A stretch of 64,000 bases of DNA from Rhizobium herbae (GCF_017873135.1 NZ_JAGGJV010000007.1:300203-364202); one strand, 5' to 3'. Shown: positions 44,213 to 55,604, counted from the first letter of the stretch. Numbers and translations are program-made. Notes: generated from the sequence alone by a model not told the origin.

Positions 44213-45103
44213 ATGGACAAGCGTGCCGTTTTCAAGAGCTGGTGGTTGCCGATCCTTTTCGCCCTGCCGCAGATTGCCCTGATCCTCCTGTTCTTTTACT
44301 GGCCGGCGGTTGCGGTGATGCGGTGGGCGTTCACGCTTGAGCCGCCTTTCGGCGGAGCGGCGGAATTCGTCGGATGGGCCAATTTCCAGGATGTATTCGC
44401 CGATCCCTTCTATTGGAATTCGGTCGGGGTCAGCCTGATTTTTGCCTTTTGCGGCACGGCCTCGACGATTGTCGTCGGGCTCGTCCTGGCGCTGGCGGTC
44501 GATCGTCAACTGCCTGGCTCCGGTCTGTTCCGCTTCCTCTATATCCTGCCCTACGCCATTGCCGGACCTGCCGCCGGCATGGCTTTCCGCTTCATTCTTT
44601 CGCCTGAACGCGGGCTGATGGCCTCGGTCAATGCCGTCTTCCCCGATTTCTGGAACCCGGCGAAATACGGTAGCCATGCCCTCGTTCTCGTGATCGTCAT
44701 CTTTGCCTGGAAATGGGCGGGCTATACTTTCATCTTCCTGCTCGCCGGCCTGCAATCCGTCCCCCGCGCGCTGACGGAAGCCGCCGCCATGGACGGCGCC
44801 GGTCCGATCCGTCGCGCCGTGGATATTCAGATTCCGATGCTCGCTCCGACGTTGTTCTTTCTCCTCGTGATCATGATGACGGAAGGCTTCGTGGGGGCCG
44901 ATACCTTCGGTATCGTGCATCACACCACCGGCGGCGGCCCCAATCACGGCACGGAGGTGATGGTTTTCCGCATCGTCGACGAAGCCTTCAAGGGCTTGAA
45001 CTATTCCGGCGCCTCGGCCCAGAGCATCGTTCTGATCGGTCTGATCATGGTCTTCACCTTTATCCAGTTCCGCTTCATCGAGAAGCGGGTGCATTACAAG
45101 TGA
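44213..45103 (+). CDS. CUT1 ABC permease, UgpA-like
   Basis: A 296-residue permease from ATG at 44213 (MDKRAVFKSW, the typical UgpA-like start). No good Shine-Dalgarno is visible there, unusual for the window. Six membrane segments; coupling loop TEAAAMDGAGPIRRAVDIQIP. It follows the intercistronic stem-loop. Confidence 0.88.
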   Translation: MDKRAVFKSWWLPILFALPQIALILLFFYWPAVAVMRWAFTLEPPFGGAAEFVGWANFQDVFADPFYWNSVGVSLIFAFCGTASTIVVGLVLALAVDRQLPGSGLFRFLYILPYAIAGPAAGMAFRFILSPERGLMASVNAVFPDFWNPAKYGSHALVLVIVIFAWKWAGYTFIFLLAGLQSVPRALTEAAAMDGAGPIRRAVDIQIPMLAPTLFFLLVIMMTEGFVGADTFGIVHHTTGGGPNHGTEVMVFRIVDEAFKGLNYSGASAQSIVLIGLIMVFTFIQFRFIEKRVHYK

Positions 45104-45110
45104 GCCGGTC

Positions 45111-45998
45111 ATGATTCAGCGCACCCCCTTCGCCGATACCTTCACCTATGTCCTGATGGCTCTCGGTTTCGTTTTGCTAATCGGCCCTTTCATCGTCATC
45201 CTGGCCGGCGCCAGCCAGACGTTGCAGCAGGTCAACAGCGTGCCGTTCCGGTTCGTGCCGCAAGACCATCTGCTGGAAAATGCCGCTGCCGCCTGGTCGC
45301 GTGCCAGCCTCGGCACGGCGATGATGAACAGCCTCATCATGGCAAGTCTCGTCACCGTCGGCAAAGTGGCGTTATCGGCCTGTACGGCCTTTGCCATCGT
45401 CTTCTTTCGCACGCCTCTCAAGCATTTCTTCTTCTGGATGGTGTTCATCACCCTGATGCTGCCGCTCGAGGTCCGCGTGGTGCCGACCTACGCCGTTGCC
45501 GCGGATCTCTTCCAGCCGTTCCGACTCCTGATTGCCGCTCTGACGGGCATCGAAGTATCGGTCGAATGGAACCTGCTCAATTCCTATGCCGGCCTGACCT
45601 TGCCGCTGATCGCCACTGCGACCGGCACGTTCCTCTACCGCCAGTTCTTCATGACGCTGCCGGATGAACTTGCCGAGGCCGCGCGCATGGACGGATCGGG
45701 GCCGGCGCGCTTCTTCTTCGACATGCTGCTGCCGCTGTCGCGCACCAACATGCTGGCGCTCACCACCATCATGTTCGTCTATGGCTGGAACCAGTATCTG
45801 TGGCCGCTGCTGATGATCACCGACCCGGCCTACAAAACGACGATGATGTCGCTGGTCGCGCTCCTGCCCTCGGAGAACGGAACACCGGACTGGAACGTCA
45901 CGCTCGCCGGCTCTCTCATCATCATGGCGCCGCCGCTGATCGTCGTCGCCGTACTTCAACGCTGGTTCATACGCGGCCTCGTCGCCACCGAAAAATGA
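45111..45998 (+). CDS. CUT1 ABC permease, UgpE-like
   Basis: A 295-residue partner permease. Coupling loop is [21 protein letters not shown] and the C-terminal [12 protein letters not shown] is typical of UgpE. It begins 7 bases after the preceding gene and is followed after 31 bases by the ATPase gene. Confidence 0.9.
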   Translation: MIQRTPFADTFTYVLMALGFVLLIGPFIVILAGASQTLQQVNSVPFRFVPQDHLLENAAAAWSRASLGTAMMNSLIMASLVTVGKVALSACTAFAIVFFRTPLKHFFFWMVFITLMLPLEVRVVPTYAVAADLFQPFRLLIAALTGIEVSVEWNLLNSYAGLTLPLIATATGTFLYRQFFMTLPDELAEAARMDGSGPARFFFDMLLPLSRTNMLALTTIMFVYGWNQYLWPLLMITDPAYKTTMMSLVALLPSENGTPDWNVTLAGSLIIMAPPLIVVAVLQRWFIRGLVATEK

Positions 45999-46029
45999 TC
46001 CACGCTTTCAAGAAACAAGGTTCAAGACC

Positions 46030-47160
46030 ATGGCTGACATCGATATCCGCGCCGTCCACAAATCCTATGGCAAAACGAAGACACTGCATGGCGTCGACCT
46101 TTCCTTCGCATCGGGCGAATTCGTGGTCATCCTCGGTCCTTCCGGCTGCGGCAAGTCGACACTTCTGAGGATGATCGCAGGGCTTGAGGAAATCACCGCC
46201 GGCGAGATCGCGATCAATGGCCGCATCGTCAACACGCTGGAGCCGCGCGAACGCGGCTGCGCCATGGTGTTCCAGAACTACGCTCTCTACCCCCACATGA
46301 CCGTTGCCGGCAATATCGGCTATGCATTGAAGGTCGCCGGCGTGCCGAAGGCCGAGCGCGACCGGCGCATCGAAGAGACGGCGAAGATCGTCGGCCTGTC
46401 CGATTACCTCACCCGCAGGCCGGCTGCTCTTTCCGGCGGCCAGCGCCAGCGTGTCGCCATGGCGCGGGCCATCATCCGCGAGCCGAAGGTCTTCCTGTTC
46501 GACGAACCCCTGTCGAACCTCGACGCCAAGCTGCGTGTCACCATGCGGGCCGAGATCCGCAAGCTGCACCAGCGCCTGTCGGCAACGTCCGTCTTCGTCA
46601 CGCATGACCAGGTCGAGGCGATGACACTCGCCGACAAGCTGGTGGTGATGAACAAGGGCCATGTCGAGCAGGTGGGCCAGCCGCTCGACATCTATCACCG
46701 GCCGGCAAGCGTCTTCGTCGCCTCCTTCATCGGTTCGCCCGCGATGAACCTTTTCGAAACCCGCGTCGAAACCGGTGCCGCAACAGTCCGGTTCGGAGGC
46801 GCTCAGGTGCCGATCGACGGCGCGCTTGCCGCGCAGCTGCGCGGAAAGGACATCATCGTCGGGATCCGCCCCGAGCAGTGCGTGGTGGTGCAGCCCGGAA
46901 ACGGCGTATCGGCGAAGGTGGACTTCGTCGAGGAGCTCGGTTCCGGCCGTGTCGTTCATGCCGAGATCGACGGACAGCCCTTTGCCGCCGTCATCGGCGA
47001 GGAGATGCGCGTGCGGCCCGGCGATCGGATCAGCCTGGAGCTGCCGCCATCGCAGCTGCATGTCTTTGACCGCGACAGCGGCCGGCGGATCGAGTTTGAG
47101 GCCGTGCCTCGCGCTCCGCAAAATGCGGCCGAAGCCCCGGTGCTGGCCATCGTCGAATAA
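46030..47160 (+). CDS. CUT1 ABC ATP-binding protein, UgpC-like
   Basis: A 376-residue ATPase with Walker A (GPSGCGKST), signature [13 protein letters not shown], Walker B ([14 protein letters not shown]) and H-loop ([12 protein letters not shown]). The C-terminal third is the OB/TOBE regulatory part. It is a second, independent UgpC-type ATPase in the window (the other is at 16.5 kb). Confidence 0.92.
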   Translation: MADIDIRAVHKSYGKTKTLHGVDLSFASGEFVVILGPSGCGKSTLLRMIAGLEEITAGEIAINGRIVNTLEPRERGCAMVFQNYALYPHMTVAGNIGYALKVAGVPKAERDRRIEETAKIVGLSDYLTRRPAALSGGQRQRVAMARAIIREPKVFLFDEPLSNLDAKLRVTMRAEIRKLHQRLSATSVFVTHDQVEAMTLADKLVVMNKGHVEQVGQPLDIYHRPASVFVASFIGSPAMNLFETRVETGAATVRFGGAQVPIDGALAAQLRGKDIIVGIRPEQCVVVQPGNGVSAKVDFVEELGSGRVVHAEIDGQPFAAVIGEEMRVRPGDRISLELPPSQLHVFDRDSGRRIEFEAVPRAPQNAAEAPVLAIVE

Positions 47161-47191
47161 TCAGTTTCAAAATCTCAAAGGAGAAATCGTC

Positions 47192-48106
47192 ATGAACGAC
47201 ATCATAACCGCCATCGGTTTCTGCAACCGGACCGGCAACGGCGATCTGACCGTACTGGATGCGTCATTGCGGGAAATCGCCGATACGGGGGCTGAAGCCT
47301 GCGAGATCGGCATCTATGGCGAGGAAATCATCAGCGGCGGCCGGATCATCGAGGACCGGACGCAGCGCGTTGCCGAGATTGTCGGGCAGTACGACTTCAG
47401 GAAACTGTCGCTGCACGGCCAGATCGTTTCCAACTTCATGGACCGCGAGCATCTGCATCTGCAGAAGAAGGTCGTTCGGGCCATGCTGGAACTGTGCAAT
47501 CGCCTCGGGGCCGGCATTCTCGTGCATCATTCGGGCGCAGCCCAGGTTGCAAATGGCGAGAATGGCGCGGATCTCGACCAGATGGAACGCGAGGCACTTG
47601 CCGAAATGGCGGAAATCGCCAGGGGCTACGGCGTGCGCATCGCCCTTGAGAATATCTTCACGACAGAAAGTGGCCAGTATCGCCAGACGCCAAGCCAGGT
47701 GGCAGCCACCGTCCGCGCAATCGGCTCGGACAATGTCGTGGCACTGATCGATTTCTCGCATGCCTATATCGAATCGACCTTCCGCAATCTCGACTTCCGC
47801 CAACAGTTGCGCGACATGGCGCCGGTGACCGGCCATCTGCATGTGCATGACAGCTTCGGCCTGCCCTATTCGATGAAACGCTTCTATCATCCGGCCGAGG
47901 CAACCGCGCTCGGCATCGGCGACCTGCATCTGCCGATCGGCTGGGGTGATATCGCGTGGGAAGACATCTTCTCCGAGCTGACCTTCCTGCCGGATACGAC
48001 GCTGATCATGGAAATCGGCGCGGAACGATTTGCAGACCAGCAGCCCGCCTGCCTGGAAAGGGCAAGAAGTCTTGCAGCACTGCTCACGCGGCAACAGGCA
48101 GCCTGA
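47192..48106 (+). CDS. TIM-barrel sugar phosphate isomerase/epimerase-like protein
   Basis: A 304-residue member of the xylose-isomerase-like TIM barrel (AP endonuclease 2) superfamily. Likely metal ligands sit at strand ends: E in IALENIF, D/H in LIDFSHAYIE, H in GHLHVHDSFG and E in LIMEIGAE. AAAGGAGA precedes the ATG at 47192; the same frame is open further upstream only by chance overlap with the ATPase gene. Last gene of the Ugp-type operon, in the place where ugpQ would stand in E. coli. It probably acts on the imported sugar or polyol derivative. Confidence 0.82.
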   Translation: MNDIITAIGFCNRTGNGDLTVLDASLREIADTGAEACEIGIYGEEIISGGRIIEDRTQRVAEIVGQYDFRKLSLHGQIVSNFMDREHLHLQKKVVRAMLELCNRLGAGILVHHSGAAQVANGENGADLDQMEREALAEMAEIARGYGVRIALENIFTTESGQYRQTPSQVAATVRAIGSDNVVALIDFSHAYIESTFRNLDFRQQLRDMAPVTGHLHVHDSFGLPYSMKRFYHPAEATALGIGDLHLPIGWGDIAWEDIFSELTFLPDTTLIMEIGAERFADQQPACLERARSLAALLTRQQAA

Positions 48107-48154
48107 CAAACCCCGAAGTTGGCGACGGCGGCGGCACGCGCGGAGCGGTAGCAG

Positions 48155-49039
48155 TCAATTCTGCCGGCTCTGTGCCAGCCGCCATTGCCGCGGCGACACG
48201 CCGGTATGGGCGAGAAAGAACCGTGAAAAATAGGCAGGGTCCGAAAATCCCAGCCGGTAGCCGATTTCCTGCACCGCCATCTGGGTAAAAAGCAGTTCGC
48301 GCTGGGCTTCATCGATCAGCTTGCCGTTAATCAGTGTCTGGGGGCTGAGGCCGGTGAGTTGCTTGACGATACGGTTGAGATGCGTCGGGGAAATCCCGAG
48401 CTCCCGCGCATAGAAGGATGCTGGCTTGTGCGAACGGAAATGCTGATGGATCAGCCCTGTCAGCCTGTTCAGGCGGCGTTGGTTTTCAGTTGCTCCGTCC
48501 TCTTCATCGCCGCGTTCGGATGCCGAGATCCGGGCAGTCAGCCTGAGAGCCGTGGTCAGATAAGCCTCGCAGAGATCCGCAGGCCCGGCTCGCCGCGCGG
48601 CCGTCTCCGCTGCGAGCCGATGCAGTGTCCGGGATATGTAGCGGCAGTCGGCATGATCCATCATCAGCGCTGTCAGGCGCGGCACGGCAAGCCAGTCGCC
48701 AAACCGGCTGTGATCGGCGGGCATCGTCTTCAGATGCGAGGTCAGCACCGTGAAGACATAGCCATCGATGTCCTTCGAAAACCGAAATCCATGCCGCGCA
48801 AACGGCGGCACGGTGATGACCGCAGGCGGGACAATCGGATGGACGTCGTCGCCGAAAACCGCATCGCCCGATCCGGCCTCGATGTACAATATCTGAAAGA
48901 ACTGCTCGTGCCGATGCAGTCCGATCTCCCAGTGATGCAGGCTGCTGCGAGACGGAATTGTTTCGCAGTGCAACCAGAAATCCGGCGAATCACCGGCTTT
49001 TTCGCCATAAAGATCATAGGTGGGGATAGAGCGCATCAT
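48155..49039 (-). CDS. pobR: AraC family regulator PobR of 4-hydroxybenzoate catabolism
   Basis: A 294-residue regulator from ATG-ATG at 49039/49036 (MMRSIPTYDLYGE), with AGGA just upstream; the open frame continues to 49096 without a ribosome site. N-terminal cupin-like sensor (HHWEIGLHRHEQFFQILYIE) and C-terminal AraC double HTH (ASFYARELGISPTHLNRI; AVQEIGYRLGFSDPAYFSRFF). It is divergent from pobA, as in other alphaproteobacteria, and should activate pobA with 4-hydroxybenzoate. Confidence 0.88.
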   Translation of the reverse strand: MMRSIPTYDLYGEKAGDSPDFWLHCETIPSRSSLHHWEIGLHRHEQFFQILYIEAGSGDAVFGDDVHPIVPPAVITVPPFARHGFRFSKDIDGYVFTVLTSHLKTMPADHSRFGDWLAVPRLTALMMDHADCRYISRTLHRLAAETAARRAGPADLCEAYLTTALRLTARISASERGDEEDGATENQRRLNRLTGLIHQHFRSHKPASFYARELGISPTHLNRIVKQLTGLSPQTLINGKLIDEAQRELLFTQMAVQEIGYRLGFSDPAYFSRFFLAHTGVSPRQWRLAQSRQN

Positions 49040-49127
49040 AGTCCTGTACGCATTCGGAATGTTCGATTTGTGCAACTTCTTGGCCGCGATGTCCATGGCG
49101 ATCGCACTGAGCCGGTGTCACAACTGA

Positions 49128-50327
<1,200 letters not shown>

Positions 50328-50365
50328 GTTTCTCTGCCCTTTGTCATCCCGCACCCATTTCCTCC

Positions 50366-51568
50366 TCAGAGGCGCTCCAGCGCAATCGCAATGCCCTGCC
50401 CTACCCCGATGCACATGGTCGATAGCGAATAACGCCCGCCGTTCAGCTTCAGTTCGAGCGCCGCCGTGCCGGTGATCCGCGCGCCGGACATGCCGAGCGG
50501 ATGGCCGAGCGCGATGGCGCCGCCGTTGCGGTTGACGCGCGGATCGTCGTCGGCGATGCCGAGCTGGCGCAGGACCGCCAGCCCTTGCGAGGCGAAGGCT
50601 TCATTGAGTTCGACGACGTCGAAATCCTTCACCTGAAGACCAAGCCGCGCCATCAGCTTTCGCGATGCAGGCACAGGGCCGATGCCCATGACGCGCGGCG
50701 GAACACCGGCGGCGGCTCCGCCCATGATGCGGGCAATCGGCGTCAGGCCATGTTTCTTCGCCGCGGCTTCGGAGGCGATGATCAGCGCCGCAGCCCCGTC
50801 ATTGACGCCGGAGGCGTTGCCAGCTGTCACTGAGCCACCTTCGCGGAAGGGCGCCTTCAGCTTGGCAAGCGTTTCCGGCGTCGTCGCACGCGGATGCTCG
50901 TCCCTGTCGACCACGACCGGCTCGCCCTTGCGTTGCGGAATGGTGACAGGGGTAATCTCCTGCCCCAGGCGCCCGTTTTCCTGAGCGGCAGCCGCCCTGT
51001 TCTGCGAGCGGACGGCGAAGGCATCCTGATCCTCGCGGCTGACCTTGTAGTCCGCAGCGACGTTTTCGCCGGTTTCCGGCATGGAATCGACGCCGTATTG
51101 CTTTTTCATCAGCGGATTGACGAAGCGCCAGCCGATCGTCGTGTCGTGGATTTCTGCTGAGCGGGAAAAGGCGCTTTCAGCCTTCGGCATGACGAAGGGC
51201 GCCCGCGACATGCTTTCGACGCCTCCTGCGATCATCAGCTCCGCCTCGCCGGCGCGAATGGCGCGGGCGGCCGCGATCACCGCATCCATGCCGGAACCGC
51301 AGAGCCGGTTGATCGTCGTTCCCGACACGTCGAGCGGCAGGCCCGCCAAGAGCAGGGACATGCGGGCGACATTACGATTGTCCTCACCCGCCTGGTTGGC
51401 GCAGCCGAAGATGACGTCATCGACGGCCTGCCAATCGACGGACGCATTGCGCGCCATCAGCGCCTTGAGCGGGATTGCTCCCAGATCGTCGGCCCTGACG
51501 GAGGATAGTGCGCCGCCGAAACGGCCGATCGGCGTGCGAATATAATCACAAATATAGGCTTCGACCAT
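50366..51568 (-). CDS. pcaF: 3-oxoadipyl-CoA thiolase
   Basis: A 400-residue thiolase that splits 3-oxoadipyl-CoA into succinyl-CoA and acetyl-CoA. The nucleophile is C90 ([11 protein letters not shown]), with [16 protein letters not shown] and the C-terminal cysteine in [11 protein letters not shown]. It abuts pcaJ with no gap. Identity as PcaF rather than a generic thiolase is set by the pcaIJ genes upstream. Confidence 0.93.
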   Translation of the reverse strand: MVEAYICDYIRTPIGRFGGALSSVRADDLGAIPLKALMARNASVDWQAVDDVIFGCANQAGEDNRNVARMSLLLAGLPLDVSGTTINRLCGSGMDAVIAAARAIRAGEAELMIAGGVESMSRAPFVMPKAESAFSRSAEIHDTTIGWRFVNPLMKKQYGVDSMPETGENVAADYKVSREDQDAFAVRSQNRAAAAQENGRLGQEITPVTIPQRKGEPVVVDRDEHPRATTPETLAKLKAPFREGGSVTAGNASGVNDGAAALIIASEAAAKKHGLTPIARIMGGAAAGVPPRVMGIGPVPASRKLMARLGLQVKDFDVVELNEAFASQGLAVLRQLGIADDDPRVNRNGGAIALGHPLGMSGARITGTAALELKLNGGRYSLSTMCIGVGQGIAIALERL

Positions 51569-52351
51569 CTACGCGGCCTCCTTGTTGCCCTGATGGGCCT
51601 TCTTCGTTCGGGCGTTAATGTCGCGCAAAGTCGTGAGTTCAGTCTCGGTCGGGACGGGCGTATCGATCACTGCGTTGGCGAATTTGATCGGCCAGCCGCA
51701 ATTCTCGATAATCTGCGCCCGCGTCACACCCTGATGGATCGAAACGACGGTCAGTTCCTTCGTCACCGGATCGGGCTCGAGGATGCAGAGATCGGTGATG
51801 ACGCGGGTCGGGCCCTTGGTCGTCATGCCCAGCCGCTCGCGGTGATTGCCGCCTTCGCCGTGACCCATCGAGGTGATGAAATTGAGCTTGTCGACGAAGC
51901 CGCGCTTGGAGAGCGCCATGGTGATAAAGATCTGGCCGCAATTGCTGGCGATTTCCGGCGCCCCGCCGCCGCCCGGCAGACGGACCTTCGGGTGGTCATA
52001 GGGGCCGACGACCGTCGTGTTCAGGTTGGCGAACCTGTCGATCTGCGCACCGCCGAGAAAGCCGGTGGTGATGCGGCCGCCCTGCAGCCAATAGCGGAAC
52101 ATTTCGGGTACCGAGACGGTGAAAAGCGCGGTATCGCACAACTCGCCGTCGCCGATCGACAGCGGCAGAACATCCGGTTTGGTACCCACGGTACCGCTTT
52201 CGTAAATCAGCGTGATATCCGGTGCATGGGTCAGGCGGGCGACATTGCAGGCAGCCGACGGAGCGCCGATGCCGACGAAGCAGACATCGTCGTTGGTGAG
52301 TGCGCGGGCGGCTGCGATGGTCATCATTTCGGTTGGGGTAAAATCGCTCAT
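51569..52351 (-). CDS. pcaJ: 3-oxoadipate CoA-transferase subunit B
   Basis: A 260-residue beta subunit of the succinyl-CoA:3-oxoadipate CoA-transferase. The catalytic glutamate is in TLIYESGTVG (about residue 50), and GGGGAPEIA is conserved. ATG at 52351 (MSDFTPTEMM) is chosen over the further open frame, with GAGGAGACACC upstream. It lies 10 bases after pcaI. Confidence 0.93.
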   Translation of the reverse strand: MSDFTPTEMMTIAAARALTNDDVCFVGIGAPSAACNVARLTHAPDITLIYESGTVGTKPDVLPLSIGDGELCDTALFTVSVPEMFRYWLQGGRITTGFLGGAQIDRFANLNTTVVGPYDHPKVRLPGGGGAPEIASNCGQIFITMALSKRGFVDKLNFITSMGHGEGGNHRERLGMTTKGPTRVITDLCILEPDPVTKELTVVSIHQGVTRAQIIENCGWPIKFANAVIDTPVPTETELTTLRDINARTKKAHQGNKEAA

Positions 52352-52361
52352 CGGTGTCTCC

Positions 52362-53210
52362 TCACGCAGCTTTTTTCGCATGCCTGGCAAAGTCTTCCGG
52401 CCCTGCCTTCATGACGTTTTCCTCAATCCATGCCTGGAAGCTGTCGCGATCGCGGGCGATCTCGTCCCAAGCGATATAGAAGGCGTTGGAACGGGCATAA
52501 TACCCTTGCGCATAGGACGGAAAAGCGCCGCCGGGCACCTCGACAACGGCCGTCACCGCCCATGACGGCAGCACGACGGAGTTGGGCGAAGGCGGGTCGA
52601 GTTCATCGACGATCTCCTCGACCGTGACGATCGAGCGTTTGGCGCCAAGCACGGCTTCCTTCTGCACCCCGACAATGCCTTCGAGCAGTACATTGCCCTT
52701 CCGGTCGGCCCTGAGCGCATGGATGATCGTCACATCGGGCCTGATGGCGGGAACGGCTGCCAGCACCTCGCCGGTGAACGGGCAGGTGACCTGCTTGATG
52801 TTGGGGTTCACCTTTGGCAGGTCGGCGCCGATATAGCCGCGCAGCATGGCAAAGGGCAGGTTGGCGGCGCCCGCCTCATAGGCATTGGCCATGGCGGCGT
52901 GGGAATGTTCCTCGATCTCCAGCGGCCGCGGCCATTGGTTTTCGACGGCATCGCGGAATCGATGCAGCGAGCCGACACCGGGATTGCCACCCCAGGAGAA
53001 TTTCATGCCCCGCGCCGCGCCGACGCCGATCAGCTGGTCGTAGAGGATGTCCGGGGTCATGCGGATCAGAAACAGATCCTTCTTGCCCTGCCGGATCACC
53101 TCATGTCCGGCGGCGTAGGGTATCAGATGCGTGAACCCCTCCATGGCGACGGTATCGCCGTCATGCACGTTCTCGGAAATGGCTTCCGCCAGCGAAGTCA
53201 ATCGCGCCAA
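52362..53210 (-). CDS. pcaI: 3-oxoadipate CoA-transferase subunit A (TTG start)
   Basis: A 282-residue alpha subunit. VAMEGFTHLIPYAAGHE (about residues 20-36) is the family signature and GGNPGVGSLHRFRD the CoA-region motif. The start is taken as TTG at 53210 because AGGAGGAG stands 6 bases upstream and no in-frame ATG or GTG is suitably placed; the ATG further up lies inside the operator palindrome. First gene of pcaIJF, divergent from pcaR. Confidence 0.9.
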   Translation of the reverse strand: MARLTSLAEAISENVHDGDTVAMEGFTHLIPYAAGHEVIRQGKKDLFLIRMTPDILYDQLIGVGAARGMKFSWGGNPGVGSLHRFRDAVENQWPRPLEIEEHSHAAMANAYEAGAANLPFAMLRGYIGADLPKVNPNIKQVTCPFTGEVLAAVPAIRPDVTIIHALRADRKGNVLLEGIVGVQKEAVLGAKRSIVTVEEIVDELDPPSPNSVVLPSWAVTAVVEVPGGAFPSYAQGYYARSNAFYIAWDEIARDRDSFQAWIEENVMKAGPEDFARHAKKAA

Positions 53211-53289
53211 GGCATTCTCCTCCTGAGGTTTATTCGAGTCCGGGTTGGCGCAAATAAGCGCGTAAATCTGCCGGTCGTCAAATATTTCG

Positions 53290-53322
53290 TGCGTTATTTG
53301 ATTTTTGTTCGTATAACGCACA
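53290..53322. promoter_or_regulatory. Inverted repeat in the pcaI-pcaR promoter region, candidate PcaR operator
   Basis: GTGCGTTAT (53290-53298) and ATAACGCAC (53314-53322) are perfect 9-base arms separated by 15 bases. The right half with its flank, GTTCGTATAACGCAC, agrees at 11 of 15 positions with the PcaR site I recall from Pseudomonas putida (GTTCGATAATCGCAC). It lies midway between pcaI and pcaR. Confidence 0.7.
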
Positions 53323-53350
53323 TAAGAAGTGAAATTTGAGGGATAAAGAC

Positions 53351-54106
53351 ATGCGCGAATCGGATTTCGTCAGCGGCTTTGCGCGAGGACTAAGGGTGAT
53401 CGAAGCCTTCGGGGAAACACGGCCCAAGCTGACCATCGCCGAGGCCGCCAAGCTTACGGAGCTCGACCGCGCGACGGTACGGCGTTGTCTGTTGACGCTC
53501 GCCGATCTCGGCTATGCAGATTATGACGGCAAGTTTTTTGCTCTGACACCCAAGGTTCTAAGGCTTGGGCATGCCTATCTTTCGGCCACACCTTTGCCGC
53601 TTTTGATCCAACCCTATCTCGATCAGCTCTCTGAGAAGGCGGAGCAAAGCGCTTCGGCGTCGGTACTGGATGGCACGGACGTCGTTTATATCGCCCGGGC
53701 CTCGCAGAAACGCGTCATGTCGATCAATCTCTCGCCGGGATCGCGTCTGCCGGCCTATTGCGCCTCGATGGGGCGCGTTCTTCTTGCCTCTCTGCCTGAA
53801 AGAGATGCGCGCGACGTCCTGGACCGCTCAGATCTCAAAGCCAACACGCCGCTGACAAAGACCGACCCGGACGTTCTTATGGAAGAGTTGCGAGCCGTCC
53901 GCGCCAGCGGCTACGCCGTCATCGACCAGGAGTTGGAACTTGGACTTTGCTCTATTGCCGTGCCGGTGGAAACCGATCGCGGCCGCGTCGTCGCCGCCAT
54001 CAATATCGGAGCACCTGCCGCCCATGTTGCCGCCGCCGAAATGGCAACGAGATACCTGCCGTTGTTGATGGAGACCCGGAAGGCACTGCGGCTGGTTTTG
54101 CGCTAG
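53351..54106 (+). CDS. pcaR: IclR family regulator of beta-ketoadipate genes
   Basis: A 251-residue IclR protein of the PcaR/PobR/PcaU group. The N-terminus SDFVSGFARGLRVIEAFGE is characteristic; the HTH is at residues ~25-60 (LTIAEAAKLTELDRATVRRCL), followed by the effector domain. GAGGG precedes the ATG at 53351. Divergent from pcaIJF, which it probably activates with 3-oxoadipate. Confidence 0.88.
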   Translation: MRESDFVSGFARGLRVIEAFGETRPKLTIAEAAKLTELDRATVRRCLLTLADLGYADYDGKFFALTPKVLRLGHAYLSATPLPLLIQPYLDQLSEKAEQSASASVLDGTDVVYIARASQKRVMSINLSPGSRLPAYCASMGRVLLASLPERDARDVLDRSDLKANTPLTKTDPDVLMEELRAVRASGYAVIDQELELGLCSIAVPVETDRGRVVAAINIGAPAAHVAAAEMATRYLPLLMETRKALRLVLR

Positions 54107-54206
54107 GCGCCTCGTCGCCCCGGTATCGCCGGGCAAAGCCGGCCGAACTGCAAGCCGTAGAGTCCGGACAGGTGATCGAACGCTATCCGTTTACATGAAA
54201 ATAGCG

Positions 54207-54227
54207 CCCGGACCGAACCGGTCCGGG
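54207..54227. terminator. Bidirectional hairpin between convergent genes
   Basis: CCCGGACCG (54207-54215) and CGGTCCGGG (54219-54227) form a perfect 9-bp stem with a 3-base loop between pcaR and the convergent methyltransferase gene. A short T run follows on the plus strand after a few bases. Confidence 0.55.
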
Positions 54228-54254
54228 TGCCGATTTTGAGGGTCACGCCAACGT

Positions 54255-55298
54255 TCAGTGGCGTTTCCGGATGATCCCATAGACGATGTTGCCGTTGGCA
54301 CCAGATTCTATGCTTCCCTCGAATTCATCCCTGGGTGCGCTTGCGTGGATGATGTTCCACATATCGGTTTCCGAGCGCAGCAGCAGCGCCCAGTTCATGA
54401 ACGTCTCCATATAGCCATCGTCGGCGACGTCACGCGAGAAATTGGCAAAGAGAAATACCCCATTCGGCTTCAGCATTTCCAGGCAGGTTTGCGTCAGCTT
54501 CACGGCAACCTTGTCGGCAAGATAGTCGTAGAGGCCGGCCGCGTAGATAAAGTCGAATGTGCCGATCTGATGCGACTTGGTGAGCAGTCCCCGGACGGAA
54601 CCGTCGATCGCCTCGACGCATGTGCCTCTGAAATCTTTCGCAATGGAACCGATGCTCATCGGATCCTGATCAAGCGCCAACCACCGCTTGATCCGTCCTT
54701 CCTTCAGCGCAACCGAGCGGTCCGCTTCGCGCAGATGTCCGGCCGCAACGGTTAGAATCTCGGTGTCGGGGCCTCGTTCATCGGCGATCTGATCGACATG
54801 CCGCGTCAGGAGATCACGGCGTTCGCGCACGGCGACAGGCGACGGCGCATTCCTGGTATATTCATAGAGCGTCCGGCCCAGCGGAGAGGCATTTGCAATT
54901 TCCTGTGAAACGCTCGGATGGCCATAGATGAAATCGATCAGGTGCGCATCGCCGGAATAGCCGCGGGGTTTCATGAAAGACCAGCGCGTGAAGGGATCCT
55001 GATGAAAGTAGTCCGCAACCGGATGGTTCTGCACGATCGGGATCAGCTCTTGCCAAACATTGGGATGATACTTGCGACGGGTCTCATGAAGCGACCCGAT
55101 CAGCCGGTGTATGATCTGCGCCGGGTTTTGGTCCTCCTGGATTTGCTGCTGTGCGATCTTCAGCACCAGCGCAACTTCGACTCTTCCCGTTGCCAATTGC
55201 TCATAATGAAGATCGGTTTTGGACGAAGAAAGTTCGGTCGTTATGGCCGTCGGGGTGATCAGGCTTTCGCCGTCGAAGGCAATCTTAAATTGGGTCAC
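54255..55298 (-). CDS. Class I SAM-dependent methyltransferase-like protein
   Basis: A 347-residue protein. The C-terminal half is a Rossmann methyltransferase: ILTVAAGHLREADRS stands in the place of the glycine-rich SAM motif I, WLALDQDPMSIG is motif II, and FDFIYAAGLYDYLADK is motif IV. The N-terminal ~150 residues are an extra domain with FHQDPFTRWSFMKPRGYSGDA. Proteins of this layout are sometimes annotated with the extracellular-factor (3-hydroxypalmitate methyl ester) group; I cannot confirm that. Divergent from a GGDEF-EAL gene. Confidence 0.75.
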   Translation of the reverse strand: MTQFKIAFDGESLITPTAITTELSSSKTDLHYEQLATGRVEVALVLKIAQQQIQEDQNPAQIIHRLIGSLHETRRKYHPNVWQELIPIVQNHPVADYFHQDPFTRWSFMKPRGYSGDAHLIDFIYGHPSVSQEIANASPLGRTLYEYTRNAPSPVAVRERRDLLTRHVDQIADERGPDTEILTVAAGHLREADRSVALKEGRIKRWLALDQDPMSIGSIAKDFRGTCVEAIDGSVRGLLTKSHQIGTFDFIYAAGLYDYLADKVAVKLTQTCLEMLKPNGVFLFANFSRDVADDGYMETFMNWALLLRSETDMWNIIHASAPRDEFEGSIESGANGNIVYGIIRKRH

Positions 55299-55604
55299 TC
55301 TAACCTCATCCGTTAACAGACTATTAATATTATGGAGAAAATTGGGTGAAGTGCCAATCGAAATTGCTCATTGCCGCATGGCATGGTTAACGCGCTCGCG
55401 TAATAGTTGACGCTGCTACACACGCCCGCCAGCTTTCGGCAAGTTCAGGAAAACTTAATGTACCTCCCCTATTGTGCCGAAAAGTGCTGCCTCTTCTTGA
55501 TAGGTTGCCTATCCGGATTGCAGGCTCGCGCGTCCCGGACAATGCCAATTGTCGGGAGGAGGCGCCGAGCTCGAGAGAATGCACAGCAACGCGATGGGTC
55601 GTGC

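Noticed and set aside
48107..48154. Gap between the TIM-barrel gene and pobR considered for a terminator
   Set aside because: No convincing stem followed by a T run was seen.
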